This document shows positions 39,401 through 48,300 of a stretch of DNA of 64,000 nt, piece by piece. The DNA is from Butyrivibrio sp. MC2021 (GTDB lineage Bacteria; Bacillota; Clostridia; Lachnospirales; Lachnospiraceae). The position numbers and the translations under genes were made by a program. Where the stretch lies: the NCBI RefSeq assembly GCF_000621605.1, contig NZ_JHXX01000002.1, forward strand, positions 464,719-528,718. Reading direction: 5' to 3'. Positions within the stretch are counted from its first letter, which is position 1; the number at the start of each line of letters is the position of its first letter. The notes under the pieces are model-generated. The model was not told where the DNA came from. It did not search any database and saw only the letters and a list, made by a program, of their open reading frames with translations.

Positions 39401-39828
39401 GTATGGATTATAAAGTGTTGAAGATAGGAGATGGTGCTTTTAGCGAGAGTGCTATAACAAGTGCAAAGATTGGCGGAAATGTTCTTGGCATCGGAGATAC
39501 TGCATTTAAGAACTGCGCAGCCTTGCAGAAGGTAACTATCGGAAATAGCACATTCTCCATTGGAGTTGCCTCATTTAAAGGATGTGCATCACTTGAAAAG
39601 ATAACGATTCCAAAATCTGTAGTGGCCATCGATGCTGCTGCATTTGAAGGAGCAGGCAAGCTTAAACAGATCACCATTAAAGCACCTGTTCTTACTGAGG
39701 TTGTAAACGGGGCCTTTAAGGACATAAGTGCTAATGCAGTATTTAAGCTGTCAATGAATAAGAAATTCAAGGCTGATATCAAGAAGATTCTTGAGGCAGC
39801 CGGTGTAGCTAAAGAAAAGATCAAATAA
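30421..39828 (+). CDS. very large secreted protein with Calx-beta domains and C-terminal BspA-type leucine-rich repeats (3135 aa)
   Basis: A signal peptide spans residues 1 to about 30 (basic start, hydrophobic core, LKAFA end). An acidic segment follows, with two Calx-beta-like domains between about 235 and 445 (GxYxxxIxIxxDxxxE...FxVxLxD/N and NITDNDE boundaries). The long middle is beta-rich, with a short charged coiled coil at about 1270-1357 and no recognised catalytic motif. From about 2560 to the end there are three blocks, each opening with F(T/A/S)D-K/A-xG(I/V)xY(D/E) (coding starts near 38118, 38724, 39270) and continuing with BspA-type LRR_5 repeats (AFxGCxxLxxVxIxxxVxxIGxxAF). No LPXTG or membrane anchor is seen. 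Likely a cell-surface or matrix adhesin. Gene starts after GGAGG; the 212-bp upstream gap is A/T-rich with no recognised riboswitch. Confidence 0.85.
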   Translation: MKMKKALKQLLCMMLSTVLVISSLNLKAFAMEEGQEPEEVLLLEQQEKELEAQLETLGDEEKFPEGYFGFGRTAITLLEGEDGVIEVLRAGNKDTEASVTFKAVDVSSEYGKDYTLSVTGGFFGDKTLDANPDAKPLMQEYDIEVVENPDDILDLEEAAALTENEDAALEAEESEDDAILLEDEDVEIEDEKTEDEIELEEASSEANAKPREKASNVLSKGSGLANLYKAQTGENLPSYNWREYSEEEAPEETMELMDAGYDNTKEQLDQLDGVTVRLTFEPGEYKKEIKICGIDDKLSESEEQFIIVLQDEEGAALGENNNGYVNITDNDEKEDITYSFKEESVIVSPDETEAIVTVVRNQGINQMDFVTVGTDAEDAEAGVDYEAVYKELFFAAGVSEQTVTIPILKGVRDEEKHFYIGLAHRGKDKGQVGASCLVTIAKDDGAKAVEVNENVTPSEPSEAEFETVDNVTAAAGQYDEVKYNINKTWVQRDDFPWVDGYYDLSSASYVKVNFSTWGETWGLFINHKVKNVRVKMYVDNKTTGRTFYEEKDFSTEKMEEASSVIFYKGSDWSQYKNGGHIYAKVKGNSKNTYEGVSLTVKDIVVGYMNYEVKINNNMSDYNSYVEQHWTGQKTHSNNGNAIRYPQQYFNMDGTNLVTSKTFRCGSTVTMLRDTDTSRMGKNSAGIYPTEDTVEFKGFKLHKPGTTGELSSDIIQSGFRLDNAFVDKYKNYLWNDKTFVLVPIYEPKAVTVEPNRWDAQVSGGSEKGDYIGYKSGCCMDGVTKLDTITFKAGANAGYAITQIDINGKSDKSDSAYSVSRTNQNESDLNSFTTHLGDAGIKYYRTYLRFDNATLKIMADPAQVNHAEIQQGIAVYVDKTRTPHESTWQKPYEIKNVTMGTTYNVGSLVKKDSPYHAFWRDGTLDNDEDGEWIENHPTYHTFDPSIGSAISYTTKLPISRLYYSFYLRAEHASDPKPIASWLTLKDKLLLNPDYEISTGLNGATVYTDGYDSTTKYGGINGEYGDGFFYINPEKFLTNETYLISLNYDSYAGAINTNFTLHPGKYEHVNVNAWEDLNISNVVLYQEDTTTLFGDHPYKEVAVKGKCASSGYFTGLTDGDYNYRLSMNASKTGMLITKGELQFYDKTGSKHGSAVVVNIQPSAGGNFNFDFNPTKIGASAGDIAKVRFWDSAGNSYLQRDTGLKLTQSIGPLNVANVITAGKGSDAIDIIGSVASTLDIGWKGSFDKLDEDSGVTIDQNGNRVVKIGYTKAIVSKDTDKDKLEEAAKKMAKSDKAIGEKNKELEKTMEKYAGKGVLSEKEEKEIEEKRKAVDTAKKAKEDARKKYDDLAEAAHKPESKDVKMGAKLNMKLNFSFLMTFGYSDDDRYYFSNMIIAAKVIGDATVSVSYATPIGVTIGIALTINCEAELSFVIEERSDGLGKRYYLDENKDDFNIWDCDISDLDRQFDGYGAFNFTPSITLTLSAGLLGDLVSVSVSGTAAFNMVFYTAKAGEGSVTLNASIDVGVTIFHFKKELARKRFQMWGGDKDNNNVSALMQTSVMDALEANSYLYDGIENFQVEDVSFLNEEGEWFGEQDEEERLLSIDDEPGAYAEYILTNRIGPRPNFQMMELGKDRFIAVFLNVPIDRINDPENSRAVYYTIYENGDWSEPVMIEDDSELDYYPRVFDVGENALITWSSVSDEYKNTDNDVVAKQNGLDIHGVFLDKNTGKLAGDIMEITKTTKDIEKYQGTGLDFSDQISDVTAEVVSDDDSIIVYYSKKLFEAEKEASVGDALYPKYSIVAYRRYDKKTGEWVEEPDTNAPISALLEGLTQEEKEERTNAYKEMMYGQNFYSFYPDATILEEIDPDTGYLKEGTVTKLVEADNSSALMLDADAISYGDKGLFAYSLDLDGNLNTIADREIYLQEYDFTNDRMDECIILTGDSVEDCDVELTETEGQLWLSWLRDGDIVAMNLTHIMNNESKALIKGNYKYCYINKALPAAGAERTYFAPVPIVTGRKSQQDESGVAAMSSIDNFDVKAKNGILYYLWTEVSGELVDGIEKGTKEAEDPANAVTEEQMYCERVILGSLSDEGTDKSNIAEKTLPVQITSMNGAHYKDAAFDVMDDGKLIGVSYLAETRIITIDEAKAMNSDMTTEINEADFVPYPVEDITRANAVNFTVDTTSVPKIKNAGFVSADAEDGAHFAFEVLNDGFDTIENLTVRVTNVYGGTVIQENTLSNVLGGDIAAFSGDMELDEYDRDAKLLIELINDKNEVIRSEQISVEMEADLNLGEIKAEATDERGVYKISGTVTNDGNAKSFESSVRLGIAGELDKTLGSADVEPLLPKQSTEFTGYVELSDDMFEKTTDEDGNVTETVQLFANVTDSRVETKVERKAYKEEVATISAITDMTLDVAAAHIGEETATISEKQQVLKLSLGDSFRLTPEIESTLAHLDNDYIDEEGNVHQTQITGAEALKYRFVCEDGILDFSGEGIYGENNDGAGRVAQAGAGKLKVIAYYGDRERTVTNQSAGTDYFVHEYTSDGYSTIGSDAIWTKEFDVLVTKGGGSASESSFTDKNGIIYDIVDGNAYVVGLSEEAAGKLKSITIPATVSHDGKTYKVVKIDDGAFASNGQLQSVKIGKNVTEIGVAAFAGCTSLKSVSLGANVLVIGDRAFAGDAALKTVKLPKKLNTIGNGAFSNTGLTSITIPENVTSIGERAFYGSVSLKKVTIASSVIKDLGEDAFEKIADGAVFNLTMKDAKAKEELRGRLSGIFETFADKKGIVYEINDILDGTVKVIGLTDDAKSKLKKVSIPATVKYKGSSFKVTEIGEEAFIGSSLTGATIGKNVNYIMDRAFYGSKALKKVTLPKSLANIGEEAFAGTGLTGVKLPGRLFVIEEKAFAGCSKLKRVTITSNELIVVEDGAFDEIAKGAVFKINVKDIAEKKRIVKLLTKEGESFSDAKGVIYEVDSLEFGFVIATGLDEDAKKGLKTLNIPSKISYKGMDYKVLKIGDGAFSESAITSAKIGGNVLGIGDTAFKNCAALQKVTIGNSTFSIGVASFKGCASLEKITIPKSVVAIDAAAFEGAGKLKQITIKAPVLTEVVNGAFKDISANAVFKLSMNKKFKADIKKILEAAGVAKEKIK

Positions 39829-39834
39829 GCTAAA

Positions 39835-39877
39835 TAAAAAAGTGGGGTCAGGTTAATTAATCTGACCTCACTTTTTT
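39835..39877. terminator. bidirectional terminator between convergent genes
   Basis: AAAAAAGTGgGGTCAG pairs with CTGACCTCACTTTTTT with an A/T loop. It closes the large surface protein gene on the plus strand and the xylanase-esterase gene on the minus strand. Confidence 0.92.
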
Positions 39878-39891
39878 ACTGGCGTGATTAT

Positions 39892-41958
39892 TTAAATTCT
39901 TTTTATCCATGCCCAGATAAGCTCACTTACAAGGCCTACATCTTCCTTGAGGCTCTCATCAATGCCCATTCCCTGGAAGTCGTTTCCGCTGAAGAACTGA
40001 TCAATAAGTTCCTGCTTGCGTTTCTCTGAGACATTGACTCCGCGGCCTTCCTTAACTGAGAAAGCAGCTCTCATGGTCTGTTCCATGGTGTACTCCCCGC
40101 CGGACCAGCCCTTGAAGTAAACATCATTGGCTAAGGAAAGTCCGTGGAAGCCCGCAGGAAATACGTAGTGGGCGAAAGGAACTTTTTTGCTGCGAAGAGC
40201 CTGGGCAAAGAGATAGCTGTTCTCTACAGGAACAAGGCCATCCTCCTGGGTCTGCCATACAAAGCAGGTTGGAGTATCCTCGGTAACATGTTTCTCCAGT
40301 GAGAAGTAGTCAAGCTCCTCAGAGGTAGGCTCATTTCCAAGAAGTGCTCTGATGGAATCCTGATGGGTATACTCTCCGGTAGTGATAACAGGATAGGAGA
40401 GGACAACTCCATCGGGCCTGTTGGAGAACTTATCATATTCAGGGCTTATATCTGTCACATCTTTGTAGTGGACCGCAAGGCTTCCGCACACGTGGGCACC
40501 TGCAGAGAAGCCCATGATAAAGAGCTTTTTGCCCTCTACATTATATTTCTCAGCATTTTTTCTTATGAAGCGGACAGCCCTGGAAATGTCGTTAAGGGGC
40601 TGCTTTTTAAGGGGCACGGACATGGTGATGTCTGTGGTGTAGCTAAGAACAAATACGTTCATTCCTCTGTCAAAAAACTCCATGGCAGGGAGCTCACCCT
40701 CGTGGGATGCCAGCATGCAGTATCCGCCGCCGGGAACCACCAGCATACAGTCGCGCTGCTGATCATCATTATGAAGATAAGCAAAAACGTTGGGAGTAAA
40801 GCCGTAGGAGGCTTCATAGGTGTATTCACCTTCCTGCCAGATGTTCTCGCGAAATCTCTTCATTTTCATCTCGGGCATGCCCTTCAGAAGGAAATCCTCC
40901 TCCGCGTAATGGGGCTCCCATTTATCGATGTCTGCTTCGGGAACAGCAGCCTTGAGGACCTCATAGTAGGCTTCCTTTGCCTCACATTTTCCATGGAACA
41001 GAAGAGGGTAGCTGGTCTCTCTTCTAAAACCTGACAGCCAGCTGTTTTCATCCAGAAGATTCCAGAAGGTTACGCTGGTGATATTGGCCTTGCCTGATTT
41101 CTTGGCATCAAGGTAGATGTCGAAGAACTGTCTGTATCTGAGGGCCAGCGCATGCTGTGACTCCTCGCAGGGGTCAGCGTTGTGCATGTCGAGCTCAGTT
41201 ACATTTATCTTAAGGCCCAGAGCGCCGTACATCTCAAGAGCTGTTTTATAGAGCTCAAGATCCGGATAATCCATCATGAGATGGGACTGAAGGCCCATGC
41301 CGTCCACCAGCTTTTTCTCCATAAGAGGAGTCAGGACATTCTTTATGATGAAGTCTCTTTTCCATTCCTGGGAGGTCTCATAGTCGTTGTAAAAAAGGTC
41401 TACTTCTGGAGTCACATATTTTCTGGCGTATTCGAAGGCTTTTATAAAGAAGTCATTGCCCACGGTCTTGGTCCAGATGGACTTTCTGAAGTCTCCGTCG
41501 TCAACGATCTCATTGACCACGTCCCAGGCGTAGATAACTCCCGGGTAATTGGTCTGAACAAATTCGAGAACGCCCTTTATATAGTTCTCAAGTCTTGCAA
41601 GGATAGTCTCTCTGTCTGCAAGAGGGTAGAGTTCATTATATTTTTCGCAGAAGAACCACTTTGGAGTCTGGTTGTGCCATACCAGTGTGTGTCCGCGCAT
41701 GGCGATGCCTTTTTCCTTAGCAAATTCAAGGTAAGGAACAGCATTTTCAAAAGTAAGAGCCGGAGCCAGATTATATTTTTCCGGATCGGACTTGTTCTTG
41801 TCCGCATCCAAATAGTACATGGGCTTCATATCATTTTCGCAGGTGAAGCTGTTAAACTGCTCTGTAAGAAGCTGCATGTGAGCCTTAGTGTTGAGATTCC
41901 ATCTGGAAATTGCGGCGCCAACCTTGAAATATGGCGCGTAAGCTGTCTTGAGATTCAT
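39892..41958 (-). CDS. bifunctional GH10 xylanase - acetylesterase (688 aa)
   Basis: Start at 41958 follows GGAGGG; an upstream ATG at 42006 has no such site. Residues about 10-330 are a GH10 (beta/alpha)8 barrel: HTLVWHNQTPKWF, acid/base Glu150 in WDVVNEI, and nucleophile Glu255 in VTELDMHN. Residues about 390-660 are an alpha/beta-hydrolase of the acetyl-xylan-esterase type: oxyanion segment VVPGGGY, nucleophile Ser485 in GFSAGA, and catalytic His605 in GFHGLSL. The two activities would cut xylo-oligosaccharides and remove their acetyl groups. No signal peptide is present, so it probably works in the cytoplasm on imported oligosaccharides. The gene stands alone, convergent with the surface protein gene. 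Confidence 0.92.
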   Translation of the reverse strand: MNLKTAYAPYFKVGAAISRWNLNTKAHMQLLTEQFNSFTCENDMKPMYYLDADKNKSDPEKYNLAPALTFENAVPYLEFAKEKGIAMRGHTLVWHNQTPKWFFCEKYNELYPLADRETILARLENYIKGVLEFVQTNYPGVIYAWDVVNEIVDDGDFRKSIWTKTVGNDFFIKAFEYARKYVTPEVDLFYNDYETSQEWKRDFIIKNVLTPLMEKKLVDGMGLQSHLMMDYPDLELYKTALEMYGALGLKINVTELDMHNADPCEESQHALALRYRQFFDIYLDAKKSGKANITSVTFWNLLDENSWLSGFRRETSYPLLFHGKCEAKEAYYEVLKAAVPEADIDKWEPHYAEEDFLLKGMPEMKMKRFRENIWQEGEYTYEASYGFTPNVFAYLHNDDQQRDCMLVVPGGGYCMLASHEGELPAMEFFDRGMNVFVLSYTTDITMSVPLKKQPLNDISRAVRFIRKNAEKYNVEGKKLFIMGFSAGAHVCGSLAVHYKDVTDISPEYDKFSNRPDGVVLSYPVITTGEYTHQDSIRALLGNEPTSEELDYFSLEKHVTEDTPTCFVWQTQEDGLVPVENSYLFAQALRSKKVPFAHYVFPAGFHGLSLANDVYFKGWSGGEYTMEQTMRAAFSVKEGRGVNVSEKRKQELIDQFFSGNDFQGMGIDESLKEDVGLVSELIWAWIKRI

Positions 41959-42120
41959 TGTAACCCTCCGTGTTGTGCATAAAAAATCAATACCTCCATA
42001 TATCATAAAGTATCCGGACCCGGCTTTATACTTAGATATTGCTTATTATGAGGGACCACAGGTCAGATATTGCGGTTGTGAAGGATGTTCAGTTTTATAA
42101 AAATTTAATGAATGGGATAG

Positions 42121-42148
42121 TTGAAAAACTATAAAAGAATAGTAGAAT
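42121..42148 (+). promoter_or_regulatory. predicted promoter of the riboswitch-controlled protease gene
   Basis: TTGAAA (42121-42126), 16 bp, then TAGAAT (42143-42148). It would start transcription about 20 bp before the riboswitch aptamer, which fits a sigma-A-type leader. Confidence 0.55.
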
Positions 42149-42173
42149 GAAGTTTGGTAAAAAACGAAATAAC

Positions 42174-42246
42174 ATTTGGCAAAACCGGAGTGATCCGGTG
42201 ACGCAAAGCTATAGGGCCTGTAGCGTACAGGCAGCCAGTTGCAACT
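42174..42246 (+). promoter_or_regulatory. c-di-GMP-I (GEMM-I) riboswitch aptamer
   Basis: Outer helix TTGGCAA with TTGCAA. Next is a helix CCGGAG/TCCGG whose 3' side leads into the hallmark GACGCAAAGC. After it come GGGCCTGT-AGCGT-ACAGGC and GCAGCCAGTTGC, the conserved receptor side that ends the class-I c-di-GMP aptamer. Order, spacing and invariant bases match the family well. A terminator follows within 6 nt. It should control the downstream protease gene in response to the second messenger; whether ligand turns it on or off cannot be read with certainty. Confidence 0.9.
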
Positions 42247-42251
42247 TATTA

Positions 42252-42279
42252 GCGATGCGTGGGGCATCGTTTTTTTTTG
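42252..42279 (+). terminator. riboswitch expression-platform terminator
   Basis: CGATGC (42253-42258) pairs with GCATCG (42264-42269), followed by nine T residues, 30 bp before the protease start codon. Its position inside the leader, just after the aptamer, marks it as the regulated switch. Confidence 0.88.
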
Positions 42280-42309
42280 CGCATTTTTCATAAAGGAGAG
42301 GTGTGGTAC

Positions 42310-45300
42310 ATGAAAAACAGATTTTTAGCTTTACTTCTTGCAGGTGCAATGATCGGCTCAAGTATGCCTGTTTATGCGGCAAGTGAGGAGTTTTCAGAGG
42401 AGCAGCTTCTTTTAGAGGAAGATTCATTTGTGGCTGAGACTGAAGAAAACTACGAATATGAAGAGGAGCCTGAAACTGAGGATCAGGAGCTTCTTGAGAC
42501 AGCTGAAGAAGAGCTGGCAGATGTGGAAGAGACTGAGGAAGATCAGGAATTCCAGGAAATAGCACTGGAAGAAGAGGCTGAGGAAAACAGCGATTCTATG
42601 CCTTCTTCTGAAAAGGCAGCCGAGGAAATACACTATGCCACAGGTTTTGTTCCCGGCGATGAAATTGAGATAACCAGAGTATCTTATGATGAAGACCTTG
42701 CGGAGCTTACGGCAAGTCTGCCCTCCGAATACAGAACAGCAAAGCTCCCTGCCATTAAGAATCAGGATCCCTACGGAACCTGCTGGGCCTTTGCGACCAC
42801 AGCTCTTCTTGAGATAAATCTTATGAAGAAAGGGCTCATTTCAAATCCCGATCTTTCTGAGCTTCACCTTGCTTATTTTACATATCACACTGTTACTGAT
42901 CCTCTGGGAGGAAGCGTTGGTGATGTGACAAGATACCCTAACGCAAATCTTCTTAATAAGGGCGGAAGCTATGCCAAGGGCCTGGGAACTCTTATGAAGT
43001 GGACCGGCGCAGCTGATGAATCAGTGGCTGATTATAAGAGAGATGCCCTTCTGGCACAGAGCGTAGGCCTTCAGGATGAAATCGCCTATGATGATATTGC
43101 GCATATAGAAAATTATTATGTTGAAAAGGTAGACCTTAAAACCTTCAGAAAGACAAAGAATATTGATATGCTGAGCCCTGTAAAGAAAATGATTCAGGAC
43201 TATGGCGCTGTGGGAATTGCCTTTGCCGCAGCTGACGGAATTTCAGCTTATTATGAAGACGGAATATACAACAGCACCTATAACAGCTATTACAACTCTG
43301 AGTATGAAGTCCAGAATCATGGTGTTGTTCTGGTGGGATGGAATGATAATTTCCCTAAGGAGAATTTTGCAACAACCGCACCTGGAGACGGAGCTTTCCT
43401 TGTAAGAAACAGCTGGGGAACAGATCCTGGAAAAGGAGAAAACAGCTACAAGGGCTACTTCTGGATGTCATATTATGAGGCTACTTTAGTAGATGAGTTC
43501 TATGCTGCAGATGTTACACTTGCCGATAATTTTGACAATTGCTATCAGCATGAAGCATATCCTAACGGAATAACTTCATCTAAATATAATGCAAATGTGT
43601 TTACAGCCCATGCTGAGGATGGCTCTGCAGGAGAGGTTCTTGATTCTGTTGCATTCTACTCATCAGAAGCCGGTGGCCAGTATACCATCGAGATCTATAG
43701 AAATGTAAAAGATACACCAAAGTCAGGACAGCTTGTTTCTTCTGCCACCACAAAGGGCAGAACAACCTATGCCGGATATCAGACAATAAAGCTGGCATCA
43801 TCGGTTACATTAGCTCCAAACGAGAAATTTGCAGTAGTTGTAAAGGGCGCAGTAGGCGTAGAACTTTCACAAAGCGGAACCTATACAACCCGCACATATA
43901 ATGCCGGTGAAAGCTATTACTATCTTGACGGATGGGGATGGGAAGACTATAACGGAAACTTTGCCATCAAGGCCTATACCAAAAATCTGAAGTCCGGCCA
44001 GACTGTAAATCCTACGGACATCACATTTACAAATATTGATGGCGGCACATTAAGCCTTGGTGTTTCCGGCATTTACAAAGTGGGCACAAAGGTTCTTCCT
44101 TCAAATGCTACAAATAAGAACCTTACCTGGACCAGCTCAAATACATCTGTTGCCACAGTAAATAATGGAACTATAACAACCAAAGCTATCGGAACTACAA
44201 CCATTACAGCAAAAACAGTGGCCGGAAATGTTCAAAAGAGCTTTACTCTAAGTGTTGAAAACAAGCTCTCCGGTATAAATGTTGAAATCAGTTATGTCGG
44301 AGACGGACAATATAAAGCGAAAGCCACATTTGTTCCTGAAGATTATGATCCCTCTGAGGACAGAATATCAGTAAGATGGTCCTCCTCGGATTCAAGTGTT
44401 GCTGAAATCGACGATGCAGGAAATATCACACAAAACAGCATTGGAAAGGCCACAATTACAGCTACTGTGGGCACTGTCAGCGGCTCTGTTGAAGAAGGCT
44501 TTGGACCTCGCCAGTCAGATGTCTCATATGATGTTGACGAAAACGGAATTGTTCATATCAAGTGGAATAAGATCGATAATGCTCGTGGTTATACTATATT
44601 CAGAGGATATGATCAGATTGACCAAGTTGATAATAAGACATTTGAATATACTGACAATTACTATAAAGGACAAAAAGGCAACAGAGTACAGTACGGATGG
44701 GGCGCCATAGTAGGAGATACAAACTATGTTTTAACTCAGGATATTAAGCTTGCCCCCAAATATAAGGTTACATATCATTTAAAGGGCTGTGTCCAGAATA
44801 AATATAACGAAGAGGCTTATTATGCCGGAGACTATGTGTACTTATTCAATCCCACTCCTCCCAGCGGTTCTAAATTCTACGGTTGGTATTTGGATAAGGA
44901 TTATAAAGAAAAAGTAACCGGATTTAGCAGTTTCCCAGAAAATGATATTGATCTTTATGCCAAGGTTTACAGAGATGACGCCTTCAGCTTAGAAATTCAG
45001 TCAGATAAACTTAACAATAAGAAAGCTGACATAGTTAAGGGCGAAAAATTAAACCTGACAGCTCTTGTTCTTCCTGAGGCAATTGGTGATTTTGATAGCA
45101 TTTTTTGGTCAGGAAGTGATTCAAATATAGGATGGATAAGCAATGCTTTTGATGAGACTGCAACTTTTAACAGTAGAAAGAGCGGTACATGCACTGTTTC
45201 AGTGACTTGCGGGGAATTGACAGATTCAGTTACTCTGATTGTACATGAGCCTATTTCATTGTCACAGACTACTCTTAGTCTTACCGGAGATGCGGGAGTA

Positions 45301-48300
45301 CAGGAAACACTTGTTGCTACAGTGACTCATCCTGAATTGAAGAATAAGGAGATTATCTGGTCTTCAGCAAATACCGATATTGCGAAAGTATCAGCAACAG
45401 GTGTCGTAACACCTAATACATCTTTGAAGTACAAACAAACAACAACTATTAAAGCGACTATTTCGGGAACAAATTATTATGCGCAGTGTAATGTGACTGT
45501 AACTCCCGGAAAGCCCACAGAGGCAAGTAAGGTAACAATCAGTGCTACAGGCCTTTCCAGCAAGAAGCTTGATCTTTTCAAGGGAGAGACTGTGAGCCTT
45601 GGAACCACTGTGCTTCCTGCTGATATTGCTGCACCTATAACTTATGCATGGACATCATCAGCCGGTGACGTTGCATCTGTTTTGAATACTACAGCAGGCA
45701 CCAATACACTTACTGCAAAGACAGTAGGAACAACCACAATCACTGTTAAGACAGGAAGTGTGTCTGACAGCATTACCGTAACTGTTCACGAACCAATTGT
45801 TTTATCCAAGAAGGAAATTAACATTGCAGGAGATAAAGGAGTAAGTGAGAAGCTTACAGCTACTGTTACTCATCCTACCTATAAATATAAGACCATAACT
45901 TGGACCAGCTCAGACACAAATGTTGTGACTGTATCGACTTCAGGCGTTGTAACACCGAATGCTTCAATTAAGGAGGCAAAGACTGCAACAATTACCGCAA
46001 CTATTACAGGTACAAACTACAGTGACACCTGTACTGTAAATGTCGTTCCCGGAAAGCCCACAGAGGCTTCACAGGTGACTATCACAGCAGATAACCTTGC
46101 AAATCATAAGCTTGATCTTATCAAGGGAACAAGTGCTTCTCTTGGAACCACTGTGCTTCCTGTGGACCTTGCTGCTCCAATTAAATATAGCTGGACATCA
46201 AGTGATAGCACGGTAGTATCTGCAAACTACAGTACATCAGCAACAACTACGATAAGTGCAAAGAAGGCAGGAACTGCAACTATTACAGTAAAGACAGGAA
46301 ACGTATCTGACAGTATAACTGTAACTGTTCATGAGCCTGTCGTCCTTGACAGCAAAGCCGTGACTCTCAGCAGCAGAAGCGATTCAAAGGCTGAGCTTAA
46401 GGCTACGGTTACACATCCCGGTCTTAAGACAAAGGCCCTTAAGTGGACATCATCAGATACAAATGTTGTTACGGTATCTGATAACGGAGTAGTAACACCG
46501 AATACAAAGCTTGATAAGACAGCAAAAGCTACCATAACTGTAACTATCGAAGGTACTCAGTACAGCGATACCTGTGAAGTAACTGTTTCTCCTCTTCAGA
46601 AGGCTTCTGATCCGGAGGCTCTGGTAGAGGGTGAAATAGCATCCTTACAGAATAAAGTATCACTGGGGGCAAAGGTGTCATTTACAACCAAGACTCCTAA
46701 TGCAAAGATTTACTACACAACAGACGAAACACTGCCTATCGGCGATGACGACAAAGTAGTTGCTACAGCAAAGCTTTACACAGAACCTATCAGTATAACA
46801 GAGGCTATGACTATCATGGCTGTTACTGTATGCGACGGATATGCACACAGTAACACTCCTAAGTATCAGTTTATTATCGCTGAGGATGACTGGGGCGATG
46901 TTCCTGAGAGCTTCAGAGAGTACTTTGACAATTCATCACTGAATATTCCTGAGGGCTACTGGTTCTATCTGGGCAGCAGTGGTATAGGCGGCAAATCCGA
47001 CATTTTTACAGAGAACGGAGAGACCGGATTAGTATCAGTCTGCAGACATGAAAAGAATGAGCTTGATGCAACATCAGTATTTATAGGCAATAAGTATCTC
47101 ATTGGAAACCTGGATTACACCACCAGATATCTTAACAATGTAAAGCCCGGTAAGGCTACTCTGATCATAGAAGACATTAAGACCGGTGAAACAATCGGAA
47201 CTTTCACATTTACTATTGCGCCTGAAGATATTACAGATGCATGGATTGCTTCAGAGCACAAGATCACAGTGGATGCTGCGGCAAAGACTGAACTGTCTAC
47301 AGTAGTTCCTGTTGTGAGATTGAGAAACAAAGAGCTTGTTGCAGGCAAGGACTATGAACTTAAGTATTATGAAAACGGTGCAGAGGTTCCTGCTTCAACT
47401 GTAATGGATAAAGCCGGAAAGAACTACTACATCATCGCAGAGGGTATCGACGAATATGCCGGTGAAGTTCCTCAGCATGTAGAGATTGAGGTAATCGGCG
47501 AGGAGCCTTCCGAAGAAGACCCTGCAGATGAGCCAACAGACGACCCTGCGGATGAGCCTAAGCCGGCTCCTGAGGACGACCCTGCGGATGAGCCTAAGCC
47601 GGCTCCTGAGGATGAACCTGAAAAAGATCCTGAACAGGAACAGGACCAGGATCAGGATAAGGATGATGACCAGGATAAGGACGATGATCAGGATAGTGAG
47701 CCTGATTTCACCAAGGAGTGGGAGATAGATGTTTTTGATGCTATCTATTCCAAGATCGGTGCTATGCCTGAGGTTGTTGTAAGCTGCGACGGAGTAACTC
47801 TCACTGAGGGTGAGCATTATACAGTTAAGGTATTCAATAATAAGAAGGTTGCCGACGCATCAGCGAAGGCTGCACCTTATGTTCTTGTGAAGGGAATAGG
47901 CTCCTTTGCCGGAAGAAGCACCAAGGTGAAATTCTCAATTGAGAAGGCAGATGTGGCAGACCTTACTGTTGACGCCAAGGATGTGCTCTACAAAGCCAAG
48001 GGTAAGAAGGGCTATGCTCTTAAAAAGCCTTCTTTCACAGATAACGGCAAAAAGGTTACTGTGGGAAAGAACAAGGATATCAAGGTAATATCCTATGAAT
48101 ACAGTTATGCAAGTGATGCAGTTCTTGATGATGGAACTGAGGTGAGCGAAGGCGATACTGTACAGCCCACAGACAAGATTGCCATTGGAACAGAGATCAC
48201 TGTAAGGGCTGTGATCATGCCGGGAAGTGCCAAGAGCTCTTACGAAGGAAGTGCAGAGGTTACAGGCAGCTACAGAGTCATCGACACCAATAAAGATCTT

